A stretch of 27,310 bases of DNA from Eubacteriaceae bacterium (GTDB lineage: Bacteria > Bacillota > Clostridia > Eubacteriales > Alkalibacteraceae), in the NCBI GenBank assembly GCA_003446375.1, contig DMAW01000049.1, positions 1-27,310 on the forward strand, in the 5' to 3' direction. The translations under genes and the position numbers were made by a program. Within the stretch, counting starts at the first letter, position 1. The number at the start of each line of letters is the position of its first letter. The notes below the pieces were generated by a model. The model was not told the DNA's origin, ran no database searches, and saw only the letters and a list, made by a program, of their open reading frames with translations. Shown here piece after piece: positions 15,390 through 22,401 of this stretch.

Positions 15390-16694
15390 ATGAATGATCT
15401 AAGCTTTGGTTTTCCGGAAGTAAGCATGGCAAAAGACGACATAATAGCGACATATTACATTGAGACTGATTCGTCCGACATATTAAAGTACGTAGTTGCT
15501 ATAGCCGAGGAGCAGACAACCAGCACGTGGACGGCAGTGCCGGGAGAGCACGACAAGATAAGAAGGAAGCATACCGGAAAGGTAGTTGGCGTTTATGCTT
15601 TGCCTGATTATGAATTCGTCGTGCCAAAGGAAGAGATAAACAGAAAGTATGTAGTGCAGATAGCTTTTCCTTCAATAAATTTTGATCCGCAGATACCCAT
15701 GCTCTTATCTTCGGTCATAGGAAATATCGCTCAAATTCCATATTTGAAACTTATGGACATAGCTTTTCCCGAATCTTGGATAAGCGGGTTTAAGGGACCA
15801 AAGTTCGGCATAGAAGGAATCAGAGATTTGCTGGGTGTGAAAGAAAGACCCTTTGTAAACAACATGATAAAGCCTGATATCGGGTGGACTCCTGAAGAAG
15901 GAGCTAAAATGGCTTATGAAGTCGCCGTGGGAGGAGGGGATTTCATAAAAGATGATGAGCTTTTGCCTGGAAACCCCGTATACTGTCCCTTGGAAGACAG
16001 AGTAAAAGCCATAATGGCGGCCATTAAAAGAGCCGATGAAGAAACCGGTGAAAAAACATTATACACTCCAAATATTACCGATGATATAAGCAAGCTAAAA
16101 GACAATGCTTACAGAGCAATTGAAGCAGGAGCCAATGCGCTTATGATGAACTTTTATACAGTGGGATTTTCAGCTGCAAAGATGATTGCAGAAGATCCTA
16201 ACATAAATGTTCCTATAATGGCCCACATAGATTTTTCGGGTACTACATTTGGTTCTCCTTATCAAGGGATAAGCTCTCCCTTGTTAGTTGGCAAATTGGC
16301 TAGGATGTGCGGTGCGGACATGCAGATTATCACTAGCCCATATGGGAAATTCCCTGTTGTAAAGAGCAAGTGCCAGCAACAGGTCTTAATGGCGAGACAA
16401 GAGCTTTTTGGAATAAAGAGAATGCTGCCGCTGTTGTCCGGAGGAATGACCCAAGGGGCGGTTCCTCAAACAATGAAGGAGCTGGGCACAGATATTTGTT
16501 TAGCGGCAGGTGGAGCGATTCACGGTCATCCAATGGGCGCTACAGCAGGTGCTAAGTCTATGAGACAAGCAATAGAAGCGACCATGCAAGGCATCAGTCT
16601 TAGAGAGTACGCAAAAGATCATAAGGAGCTTTCTGCCATAGTGGACTCATGGGGCAAGGAAGATGTATCTGAGTACTTTGATTTGAAAAAATAA
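15390..16694 (+). CDS. RuBisCO-like protein (form IV RuBisCO large-subunit family)
   Basis: A 434-residue protein with the RuBisCO large-chain fold. The N-terminal domain holds EEQTTSTWTAV (Glu41 and Thr46-Trp47 match the substrate-binding Glu60 and Thr65-Trp66 of RuBisCO) and Asn112 (VIGN, equal to Asn123). The barrel domain has Lys161 in IKPDIG (equal to Lys175) and GGGDFIKDDE (181-190), whose Lys187, Asp189 and Glu190 correspond to the carbamylated lysine and metal ligands 201/203/204. Lys320, Ser350 in LSGG and GGAIHGHPMG resemble Lys334, Ser379 and the 403-404 phosphate site. However, Lys177 is replaced by Asp163, and Arg295 and His327 appear lost, so CO2 fixation is not expected. Known relatives act as enolases, isomerases or decarboxylases on sugar-acid or ketose phosphates. 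GGGAGGG lies 6 bases before the ATG. The reaction is unknown. Confidence 0.93.
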   Translation: MNDLSFGFPEVSMAKDDIIATYYIETDSSDILKYVVAIAEEQTTSTWTAVPGEHDKIRRKHTGKVVGVYALPDYEFVVPKEEINRKYVVQIAFPSINFDPQIPMLLSSVIGNIAQIPYLKLMDIAFPESWISGFKGPKFGIEGIRDLLGVKERPFVNNMIKPDIGWTPEEGAKMAYEVAVGGGDFIKDDELLPGNPVYCPLEDRVKAIMAAIKRADEETGEKTLYTPNITDDISKLKDNAYRAIEAGANALMMNFYTVGFSAAKMIAEDPNINVPIMAHIDFSGTTFGSPYQGISSPLLVGKLARMCGADMQIITSPYGKFPVVKSKCQQQVLMARQELFGIKRMLPLLSGGMTQGAVPQTMKELGTDICLAAGGAIHGHPMGATAGAKSMRQAIEATMQGISLREYAKDHKELSAIVDSWGKEDVSEYFDLKK

Positions 16695-16765
16695 AATGCA
16701 ATTGCAAGGCACATGGTGCGGTTATCAAACTGTGTGCTTTGCTCATTCTGGGAGGAGAGAGGCTA

Positions 16766-17800
16766 ATGAAGGCGGCATTATTGTACGGACCTGAAGATTT
16801 AAGGATAGAAGATGTAAAAAAGCCGAAATGCAAAAAAGAAGAGATGTTGATTCGTGTTCGAGGAGTCGGCCTTTGCGGGTCGGATATCAGAACGATAATC
16901 CATGGACATCACAGGCTTGAGTATCCGCAAATACTAGGTCATGAAATTGCTGGAGAGATAACCGAAATAGGAGAAAGCGTTAAAGGTTTTTCTGTGGGGG
17001 AAAGAGTATACGTATCGCCCCTTGTTCCTTGTTATGAGTGCCCAGCATGTAAAAGAGGTTGGCTCGGACAATGTGAAAACCTTACAGTGCCGGGCACTAC
17101 TATACCCGGAGGATTTGCCGAATATATGATAGTGACAGAAGATATAATAAAAAAGGGTCAGGTAATCAAGATGCCTGGGGATATGGATTATGAAGAAGCT
17201 GTTATGACTGAGCCGCTTTCATCAGTGTTTTCATGTCAAGAATATGCCAATGTAACTTTGGGAGATACGGTAGCAGTCATAGGCATGGGACCAATAGGAT
17301 GTCTTCAGCTTGAACTTGCAAAATTAAGAGGCGCAAAAAGAGTAATAGCTATAGAGCCTTCAAAAATAAGGCTAGATAAGGCTCTTGGTTTTGGAGCAGA
17401 CTATGTAATCAATCCCTTAGAGGAAGACCCGGTGAAAAAAGTCAGGGAAATAACGCAGGGGTGGGGGGCAGAAGTAGTAATATCTGCAAACCCCAGTACT
17501 AAAGCCCAAGACCAGGCTATTAAAATGGCTTGCAAAAGGGGAAAGGTCGTTTTTTTTGGCGGCGTTCCAAAGGGCGAGATGACGTTGATAGACAGCAACT
17601 TCGTACATTATGAACAGATAACTATCTTAGGACATTTTGGCTACGATCATATGCAAAATGCAAGGTCTTTCGATTTGATAGCAGATAAAAAAATAAAAGC
17701 GAAGAGATACGTAACCCATGTCATGCCTCTTGAAGAAATCATGAAAGGTCTTGAGTTGGCAAGAAGTGGCGAGGCGATAAAAGTCGTGTTGAAACCTTAG
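16766..17800 (+). CDS. Zinc-dependent medium-chain dehydrogenase next to the RuBisCO-like gene
   Basis: A 344-residue NAD(P)-dependent dehydrogenase of the sorbitol/threonine dehydrogenase group. Catalytic zinc residues are Cys37 (GLCGSD) and His59-Glu60 (LGHEIAG); structural zinc cysteines are 89, 92, 95 and 103. The Rossmann motif GMGPIG is near residue 174. The start at 16766 has GGGAGGAG 8 bases upstream; the in-frame start at 16739 does not. It lies 71 bases after the RuBisCO-like gene with no terminator seen between them, so co-transcription is likely. It may oxidise or reduce a sugar, sugar acid or polyol that feeds or drains the RuBisCO-like reaction. It shares domain layout with the dehydrogenase at 875, but the sequences differ clearly. 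The substrate is unknown. Confidence 0.87.
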   Translation: MKAALLYGPEDLRIEDVKKPKCKKEEMLIRVRGVGLCGSDIRTIIHGHHRLEYPQILGHEIAGEITEIGESVKGFSVGERVYVSPLVPCYECPACKRGWLGQCENLTVPGTTIPGGFAEYMIVTEDIIKKGQVIKMPGDMDYEEAVMTEPLSSVFSCQEYANVTLGDTVAVIGMGPIGCLQLELAKLRGAKRVIAIEPSKIRLDKALGFGADYVINPLEEDPVKKVREITQGWGAEVVISANPSTKAQDQAIKMACKRGKVVFFGGVPKGEMTLIDSNFVHYEQITILGHFGYDHMQNARSFDLIADKKIKAKRYVTHVMPLEEIMKGLELARSGEAIKVVLKP

Positions 17801-17810
17801 CTTTCTAAAA

Positions 17811-17841
17811 AGGTGTAATTTATACCTAAATGGGGTATAAT
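17811..17841 (+). promoter_or_regulatory. Candidate promoter with three GGTATAA-type half-sites before the HAD genes
   Basis: A consensus TATAAT lies at 17836-17841, but no good -35 is found at 17 bases. AGGTGTAATTTATACCT (17811-17827) is an imperfect palindrome, and TTATACC (17820-17826) also pairs with GGTATAA (17834-17840). The last half-site covers the -10. This suggests an internal promoter for the two HAD genes, possibly under a repressor or activator. The repeats are seen; use is inferred. Confidence 0.4.
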
Positions 17842-17869
17842 ATATCCATGATGAACACGGAGGTTGGAA

Positions 17870-18673
17870 ATGATAAAGTTATTGGCCTTGGATATTGACG
17901 GAACCCTCATAAGGGAAGACAATAAAATAAGCGCGGTTGTAAAGGAATCGATCCTTAAAGCCTGTAATAATGGAGTTAAGGTCGTTTTGCTGTCAGGAAG
18001 AAACTACTTCGGAATGAAAGAATATATCCGGGAACTTGGACTAAAAGGAATTGCAGCATCTGCAAATGGAGCTGAAATAGTAAGCATTGAAGAAGAAAGT
18101 GTAATACACCAACAGACGATACCCTACGATATAGCTAAGTCCGTGGTGGAAAAAAGCGTGTCGGTGGGCACGGTGCCGATCAATTTTTCTAACTTAAGGG
18201 TGTATACGAAGGGCTTTGATTCTCTGCCGCGAGATTATATAAAGGCTCTCAATCAGGAGTTTCATTATATAGAGGATATATACGAAAATTTAAAAAATTA
18301 TCCTTCTGCAAAGTTGATGCTTGTTGGAGCGAGGGAAAAGCTTGCCTTTATAAAAGACTTTTCTCAGACAAGCTATGGTGATTGCATAAATGCGGATTAC
18401 AGCATGGAGACTTTGCTGGAAGTTTATTCGAATAAGGCGGACAAGGGCAAGGCCCTAAAATATATAATGGAGCATTATCAAATTTTAAAAGAGGAGACCA
18501 TGTGTATAGGAGATTCGGAAAACGACATACCTATGTTCAAATCTGCGGGAATATCCGTAGCTATGGGAAATGCATCTGAAAATGTAAAACTAAATGCCAT
18601 GGAGATTACTGATCATGTCGAAAATGACGGCGTGAAGCTTGCATTGGAGAAACACGTATTTGAAAGGATTTAA
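17870..18673 (+). CDS. HAD-superfamily hydrolase, Cof/type IIB phosphatase (first of a tandem pair)
   Basis: A 267-residue cytosolic phosphatase. The catalytic Asp8 and Asp10 are in LDIDGT, motif II is the Ser of LLSGRN, motif III is a Lys in DKGKAL, and motif IV is GDSENDIPMF; the large insertion between motifs II and III is the type IIB cap that selects the substrate. Members remove phosphate from sugar phosphates, nucleotides or flavins. The ATG at 17870 has GGAGG six bases upstream; the in-frame TTG at 17864 directly abuts that site. The second HAD gene starts 13 bases after its stop, and both share SGRNYxxMKxY, so they arose by duplication. Association with the RuBisCO-like gene suggests a sugar- or sugar-acid-phosphate substrate. 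Confidence 0.9.
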   Translation: MIKLLALDIDGTLIREDNKISAVVKESILKACNNGVKVVLLSGRNYFGMKEYIRELGLKGIAASANGAEIVSIEEESVIHQQTIPYDIAKSVVEKSVSVGTVPINFSNLRVYTKGFDSLPRDYIKALNQEFHYIEDIYENLKNYPSAKLMLVGAREKLAFIKDFSQTSYGDCINADYSMETLLEVYSNKADKGKALKYIMEHYQILKEETMCIGDSENDIPMFKSAGISVAMGNASENVKLNAMEITDHVENDGVKLALEKHVFERI

Positions 18674-18686
18674 AAGAGGTGAGATG

Positions 18687-19523
18687 ATGATAAAATTACT
18701 TGCGATAGATATCGATGGCACATTGATAAATTTTGAAAGACCGAACATATCAAAAAAGGTAAAAAATACGGTAATGGCGGCAAAAAGACTTGGGGTATAT
18801 GTAGTCTTGATATCAGGCAGAAATTACTACAGCATGAAGCGATACCTTGAAGATCTTGGAATTGAAGAGTACGGAATCACCACAAACGGCGGTATAGTGC
18901 TGGACCTTAAGACAGGAAAGGCTATAATCGAAAATGAAATGAAGAAAGACATTGCTTTACGGGTTTATAAAAAACTTGAAGAAGAGAACATACCATACAG
19001 CCTTTTTGCAGGTCTTAATGTATACGTATCAGAAAAGCATCGCAACCAGCCGACCATTGAGCTATTGGCAAAGGAGAAAGACAACGTAATTGTGGTTGAT
19101 GACATGGAGAAATTCATCTTAGAAAATAAAATGAACAAGTTTATGTTTATGGATGAGGATCATACGCTGGATGCTCTTAGAGACTATTTTGAGGAAAAGT
19201 ACGGAGATTGCGTAAATGTTGAATACGGATTTGAAAAGCATATGGAGATTTATCCTAAATGCTTAAACAAGGGAATGGCCCTCGAAGCTCTGGCGGAGCA
19301 GCTGGAAATACCTATGGATGAGGTAATGGCCATAGGGGATGCAGAAAATGATATATCAATGCTTGAAATTGCAGGCATAGGAGTAGCAATGGGAAATGCA
19401 ATAAAAAACGTCAAAGATCATGCGGATTATGTAACGAAATCAGTGGATGAAGACGGTGTCGCATATGCAATTGAAAAATTTATCATAAAAAAGTGCTGCA
19501 ATGAAGATGGGGAAGCTGTTTGA
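18687..19523 (+). CDS. HAD-superfamily hydrolase, Cof/type IIB phosphatase (second of a tandem pair)
   Basis: A 278-residue paralogue of the preceding gene. It has Asp8 and Asp10 in IDIDGT, Ser in LISGRN, a Lys in NKGMAL and the motif IV loop GDAENDISML, so all four HAD catalytic motifs are intact. The cap domain differs more than the core, suggesting a different substrate from its neighbour. Two ATG codons, 18684 and 18687, follow GAGGTGA; 18687 has the better spacing, but both are possible. The long in-frame extension to 18639 overlaps the first HAD gene and is not expected. An intrinsic terminator follows 13 bases after the stop, closing this transcription unit. The substrate is unknown. 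Confidence 0.9.
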   Translation: MIKLLAIDIDGTLINFERPNISKKVKNTVMAAKRLGVYVVLISGRNYYSMKRYLEDLGIEEYGITTNGGIVLDLKTGKAIIENEMKKDIALRVYKKLEEENIPYSLFAGLNVYVSEKHRNQPTIELLAKEKDNVIVVDDMEKFILENKMNKFMFMDEDHTLDALRDYFEEKYGDCVNVEYGFEKHMEIYPKCLNKGMALEALAEQLEIPMDEVMAIGDAENDISMLEIAGIGVAMGNAIKNVKDHADYVTKSVDEDGVAYAIEKFIIKKCCNEDGEAV

Positions 19524-19536
19524 ATTAGAACATGAG

Positions 19537-19564
19537 CACCGGATATTCAAGTCCGGTGTTTTTT
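19537..19564 (+). terminator. Intrinsic terminator after the HAD pair
   Basis: CACCGGA (19537-19543) pairs exactly with TCCGGTG (19552-19558), with an eight-base loop and six T residues after it (19559-19564). It separates the RuBisCO-like/HAD unit from the cysteine genes. Confidence 0.9.
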
Positions 19565-19569
19565 ATTTA

Positions 19570-19601
19570 TTGACAACTCATTTAAATGGGTATAGTATAA
19601 T
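19570..19601 (+). promoter_or_regulatory. Promoter of the Rrf2 gene with a palindrome in the spacer
   Basis: TTGACA is at 19570-19575. The -10 may be TATAGT (19591-19596, 15-base spacer) or TATAAT (19596-19601, 20-base spacer); a regulator may favour one. ACTCATTTAAATGGGT (19576-19591), a 16-bp palindrome with one mismatched pair, fills the spacer. That is the expected position for autorepression by the Rrf2 protein encoded just downstream. Confidence 0.6.
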
Positions 19602-19644
19602 AATATATAAAACAAATAGGAATAGTAGCAAATGAGGTGAAAGC

Positions 19645-20091
19645 ATGAAAATATCTACAAAAGGAAGATATGGAATTAGGGCGATGGTGGATCTGGCGGT
19701 TTATTCTGCAGGAGATCACGTTCCCTTAAGCAATGTTGCCCAGAGGCAGAAAATATCAAATAATTACCTTGAGCAGGTCTTTTCAACCTTGCGAAAAGCG
19801 GGATTGGTTAAAAGCGTAAAAGGCGCTCAAGGAGGCTATCTCCTTGCTAAGGATCCATCTGAGATAACTGCAGGGATGATATTAAGCACACTGGAGGGTG
19901 ACCTTTCAGTCATTGATGAAAGCAAGGAGGCTGAGTCTCAAAAGGACAGCATCCAGTATTATTTAAAGGATCATCTATGGCAAAAGATAAATCTTAGCAT
20001 AGAAGATGTAGTAAAGGCTGTGACTTTAGAAGAATTGGCTCAAGGGTACAAGGCTTCTGTTGGAGAATCAGCATTGATGTATTATATATAA
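19645..20091 (+). CDS. cymR: Rrf2-family transcriptional regulator, CymR-like
   Basis: A 148-residue DNA-binding regulator. It opens MKISTKGRYGIRAMVDLA, the Rrf2 signature, with the winged-helix HTH over about residues 10-65 (ISNNYLEQVFSTLRKAGLVKS and GAQGGYLLA). It contains no cysteine at all, so it cannot carry the Fe-S cluster of IscR, NsrR or RsrR. The opening and the ending, ALMYYI, closely resemble Bacillus subtilis CymR as I recall it, the repressor of cysteine metabolism that works in complex with CysK. Here the next genes are a trans-sulfuration enzyme and cysK, which supports the same role. The start ATG is preceded by GAGGTGA. It probably represses its own promoter and that of cysK. 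The gene name is by similarity and context, not proven orthology. Confidence 0.85.
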   Translation: MKISTKGRYGIRAMVDLAVYSAGDHVPLSNVAQRQKISNNYLEQVFSTLRKAGLVKSVKGAQGGYLLAKDPSEITAGMILSTLEGDLSVIDESKEAESQKDSIQYYLKDHLWQKINLSIEDVVKAVTLEELAQGYKASVGESALMYYI

Positions 20092-20117
20092 ATAGAGCAT
20101 AACGAGGAGGGAAGCTT

Positions 20118-21251
20118 ATGGATTTTTCCACAAAACTTATAAGAAATGGCTTTGAAACAGATAAATATACCGGAGCGCTGAGCATTCCGATTTATCAGGC
20201 CTCTACCTATAGCCAAAGAAGCTCTGATTGCGATGGGGAATATGAGTATGCAAGATCACAAAATCCCACTAGAGAAGCTTTGGAAAAGACAATTGCTTTG
20301 CTGGAAAATGGAACTAACGGATATGCCTTTTCCAGCGGAATGGCAGCTACATCATCAGTTTTGTCCATATTCTCTCAAGGAGACCACCTGATTATTTGCA
20401 AGGACGTATACGGTGGAACTTTTAGGGTAGCAACTGGTCTTTTTCCCAATTTTGGCATCGAGATAACCTTTGTCGACATGACAGATATTAAAGAAATCAA
20501 AAAAAACATTAAACCAAATACTAAGGGGATATATTTAGAAACTCCTTCTAATCCTCTTATGAAGATAACGGATATCAAAGAGGTGGTATCCATCGCAAAA
20601 AATAAAGGCATGATAACCATGCTTGATAATACGTTTATGTCCCCTTACCTGCAAAGACCATTGGATCTAGGGGTAGACATAGTGATACACAGCGCCACCA
20701 AATTTATTGGAGGTCACAGCGACGTGCTCGGCGGACTGGTAGTAGTAAGGGATGATGATCTTGCCAAGAGAATAAAATTTGTACAGATGAGCTTTGGCGC
20801 AGTTTTGGGGCCGCAGGATTGCTGGCTGCTTTTGCGTGGACTTAAGACCCTTAAGGTAAGAATGGACTATCAGCAAGAAAGCGCCAAAAAAATTGCCTAT
20901 TGGCTCTGTAGCCACGAGGCTGTTAAGAGAGTATACTATCCTGGTCTTGAAGAGCATCCGGGCAAAGAGGTTCATGATGGACAATCTTACGGACCCGGAG
21001 CGGTGCTGTCATTTGAAACGAAGACAGATGAAGCTGCAAGGAGCTTTTTAAATAAAGTAGAAAGCATCTTAGCTGTCAGCTTAGGTGGGGTAGAGACCAT
21101 AGTATCATATCCGACTAAAATGAGTCATGGGGCAATGCCGAAAGAAGTCAAAAAAGATCTTGGCATAAGCGACAGGCTTATAAGAATATCTGTAGGACTA
21201 GAATATACTCAGGACTTAATCGCTGACTTTGACCGGGCGTTTAATTATTAG
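20118..21251 (+). CDS. Cys/Met-metabolism PLP enzyme (cystathionine beta/gamma-lyase or gamma-synthase)
   Basis: A 377-residue PLP enzyme of the trans-sulfuration family, of normal length. The PLP lysine is Lys195 in HSATKFIGGH; YEYARSQNPT (42-51) contacts the phosphate from the neighbouring subunit; FSSGMAA is the phosphate-binding turn; Asp170 (MLDNTF) binds the pyridine nitrogen. The C-terminal SLGGVETIVSYP is typical of cystathionine lyases and synthases. GAGGAGGG precedes the ATG, 26 bases after the CymR-like gene, so the two are probably co-transcribed. Position between cymR and cysK suits cysteine formation or breakdown from cystathionine. Family members overlap so much that lyase and synthase cannot be told apart here. 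Confidence 0.9.
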   Translation: MDFSTKLIRNGFETDKYTGALSIPIYQASTYSQRSSDCDGEYEYARSQNPTREALEKTIALLENGTNGYAFSSGMAATSSVLSIFSQGDHLIICKDVYGGTFRVATGLFPNFGIEITFVDMTDIKEIKKNIKPNTKGIYLETPSNPLMKITDIKEVVSIAKNKGMITMLDNTFMSPYLQRPLDLGVDIVIHSATKFIGGHSDVLGGLVVVRDDDLAKRIKFVQMSFGAVLGPQDCWLLLRGLKTLKVRMDYQQESAKKIAYWLCSHEAVKRVYYPGLEEHPGKEVHDGQSYGPGAVLSFETKTDEAARSFLNKVESILAVSLGGVETIVSYPTKMSHGAMPKEVKKDLGISDRLIRISVGLEYTQDLIADFDRAFNY

Positions 21252-21280
21252 TAAACAGATAATGAAGATAATAAATGCGC

Positions 21281-21309
21281 TTGACAACGAGAACAATTGC
21301 AGATATAAT
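21281..21309 (+). promoter_or_regulatory. cysK: Full-consensus promoter of cysK
   Basis: TTGACA (21281-21286) and TATAAT (21304-21309) are both perfect, with a 17-base spacer. Such a strong promoter between two genes of one pathway points to separate, repressor-governed transcription of cysK. Confidence 0.9.
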
Positions 21310-21331
21310 AAAACATATAAAAACGATATGA

Positions 21332-21348
21332 ATAATAATATATAAAAC
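21332..21348 (+). promoter_or_regulatory. 17-base motif shared by the cysK leader and the cymR promoter
   Basis: ATAATAATATATAAAAC occurs here, between the cysK promoter and its ribosome site, and again at 19597-19613, overlapping the -10 of the Rrf2 gene. The match is exact. It may be a regulator site for the CymR-like protein, although the stretch is of low complexity and chance cannot be excluded. Confidence 0.4.
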
Positions 21349-21363
21349 GAGGAGGAAAAAATA

Positions 21364-22296
21364 ATGGCAAATATAGCAAAGAGCTTAGTTGATTTAATCG
21401 GAAATACCCCGTTGCTTCAGCTTAACAATTATAAAGAAGAAAGCGGTGCTCAGGCAGACATACTGGCAAAACTTGAGTATTTCAATCCGGCGGGGAGCGT
21501 AAAAGATCGTATAGGATATGCAATGATAAAGGACGCTGAAGACAAGGGTCTTTTAAACAAAGATTCTGTAATAATCGAACCTACAAGTGGAAATACGGGA
21601 ATAGCTTTGGCATTTGTAGCCGCAGCGAAAAAGTATAAGCTGATCCTTACGATGCCTGAAACAATGAGTGTTGAGAGAAGGAATCTTCTTAAGCAGCTCG
21701 GTGCCGAACTAGTTTTGACTCCGGGTAGTGAAGGCATGAAAGGTGCTATCAACAAAGCAGATGAGCTTGCAAAAGAAAATGAAAATGCCATTGTGCTTCA
21801 GCAATTTAAAAATCCTGCAAACCCTAAGATACACAGAGAGACTACCGCTGAAGAAATCTGGCGGGATACAGATGGCAAGGTGGATATTTTTGTTGCAGGA
21901 ATCGGGACAGGAGGAACCATCACGGGAGCAGGGGAAGAGTTAAAGAAAAAGAATCCTAATTTAAAAGTGATTGCTGTTGAGCCCTTCGATTCTGCGATAC
22001 TTTCAGGAGAGAAACCGGGACCTCATAAAATACAAGGAATCGGTGCAGGATTTGTGCCGGATGTTTTAAATACAGAGGTTATAGACGAAATTGTTAAGGT
22101 TAAGAACGAAGATGCATTTGCAACTGCGAAGAAGGTAGCTTCTAGCGAAGGCTTGTTGGTAGGAATATCATCAGGAGCGGCCCTTCAAGCTGCCACAGAG
22201 ATAGCAAATAGAGAAGAAAATAAAGGGAAGACAATAGTGGTGATCTTGCCGGATACAGGGGAAAGATACCTTTCCACTCCTCTTTTCCAAGATTAA
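21364..22296 (+). CDS. cysK: Cysteine synthase (O-acetylserine sulfhydrylase)
   Basis: Makes cysteine from O-acetylserine and sulfide with PLP. The 310-residue protein has the PLP lysine Lys47 in NPAGSVKDR, the substrate loop PTSGNTG (73-79), the phosphate loop GTGGTITG and the late ISSGAA serine motif. LSTPLFQD ends the chain in the manner of CysK rather than CysM or cystathionine beta-synthase. GAGGAGGA lies 8 bases before the ATG. In Bacillus, CysK also forms the cysteine-sensing complex with CymR, and here the CymR-like gene is two genes upstream. An intrinsic terminator follows. Confidence 0.96.
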   Translation: MANIAKSLVDLIGNTPLLQLNNYKEESGAQADILAKLEYFNPAGSVKDRIGYAMIKDAEDKGLLNKDSVIIEPTSGNTGIALAFVAAAKKYKLILTMPETMSVERRNLLKQLGAELVLTPGSEGMKGAINKADELAKENENAIVLQQFKNPANPKIHRETTAEEIWRDTDGKVDIFVAGIGTGGTITGAGEELKKKNPNLKVIAVEPFDSAILSGEKPGPHKIQGIGAGFVPDVLNTEVIDEIVKVKNEDAFATAKKVASSEGLLVGISSGAALQAATEIANREENKGKTIVVILPDTGERYLSTPLFQD

Positions 22297-22307
22297 AACA
22301 AAATATC

Positions 22308-22349
22308 AAAGCCTTGAGCAAAATATAATAATTAAGCTCAAGGCTTTTT
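22308..22349 (+). terminator. Intrinsic terminator of cysK
   Basis: AAAGCCTTGAGC (22308-22319) and GCTCAAGGCTTT (22336-22347) form a 12-bp perfect stem with a 16-base loop; the U-run is formed by the end of the stem and two further T residues. It begins 11 bases after the cysK stop. Confidence 0.87.
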
Positions 22350-22367
22350 AAGTGCAAGTAAATAAGG

Positions 22368-22373
22368 TATAAT
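22368..22373 (+). promoter_or_regulatory. Candidate -10 element of the acetyltransferase gene
   Basis: A consensus TATAAT lies 28 bases before the start codon. The -35 at the expected distance (22345-22350, TTTTTA) is poor and lies in the cysK terminator, so the promoter is either weak or activated. Confidence 0.4.
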
Positions 22374-22401
22374 ATACTTAATAAAGATTGGGAGAAAGCA
22401 A

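Noticed and set aside
16370..16555. 61-codon + strand open frame inside the RuBisCO-like gene
   Set aside because: It is fully nested in a well-conserved gene, lacks a ribosome site and has a random-looking composition.
15390..16694. True CO2-fixing RuBisCO
   Set aside because: Positions equal to Lys177, Arg295 and His327 are changed and no phosphoribulokinase or AMP-pathway gene is seen nearby.
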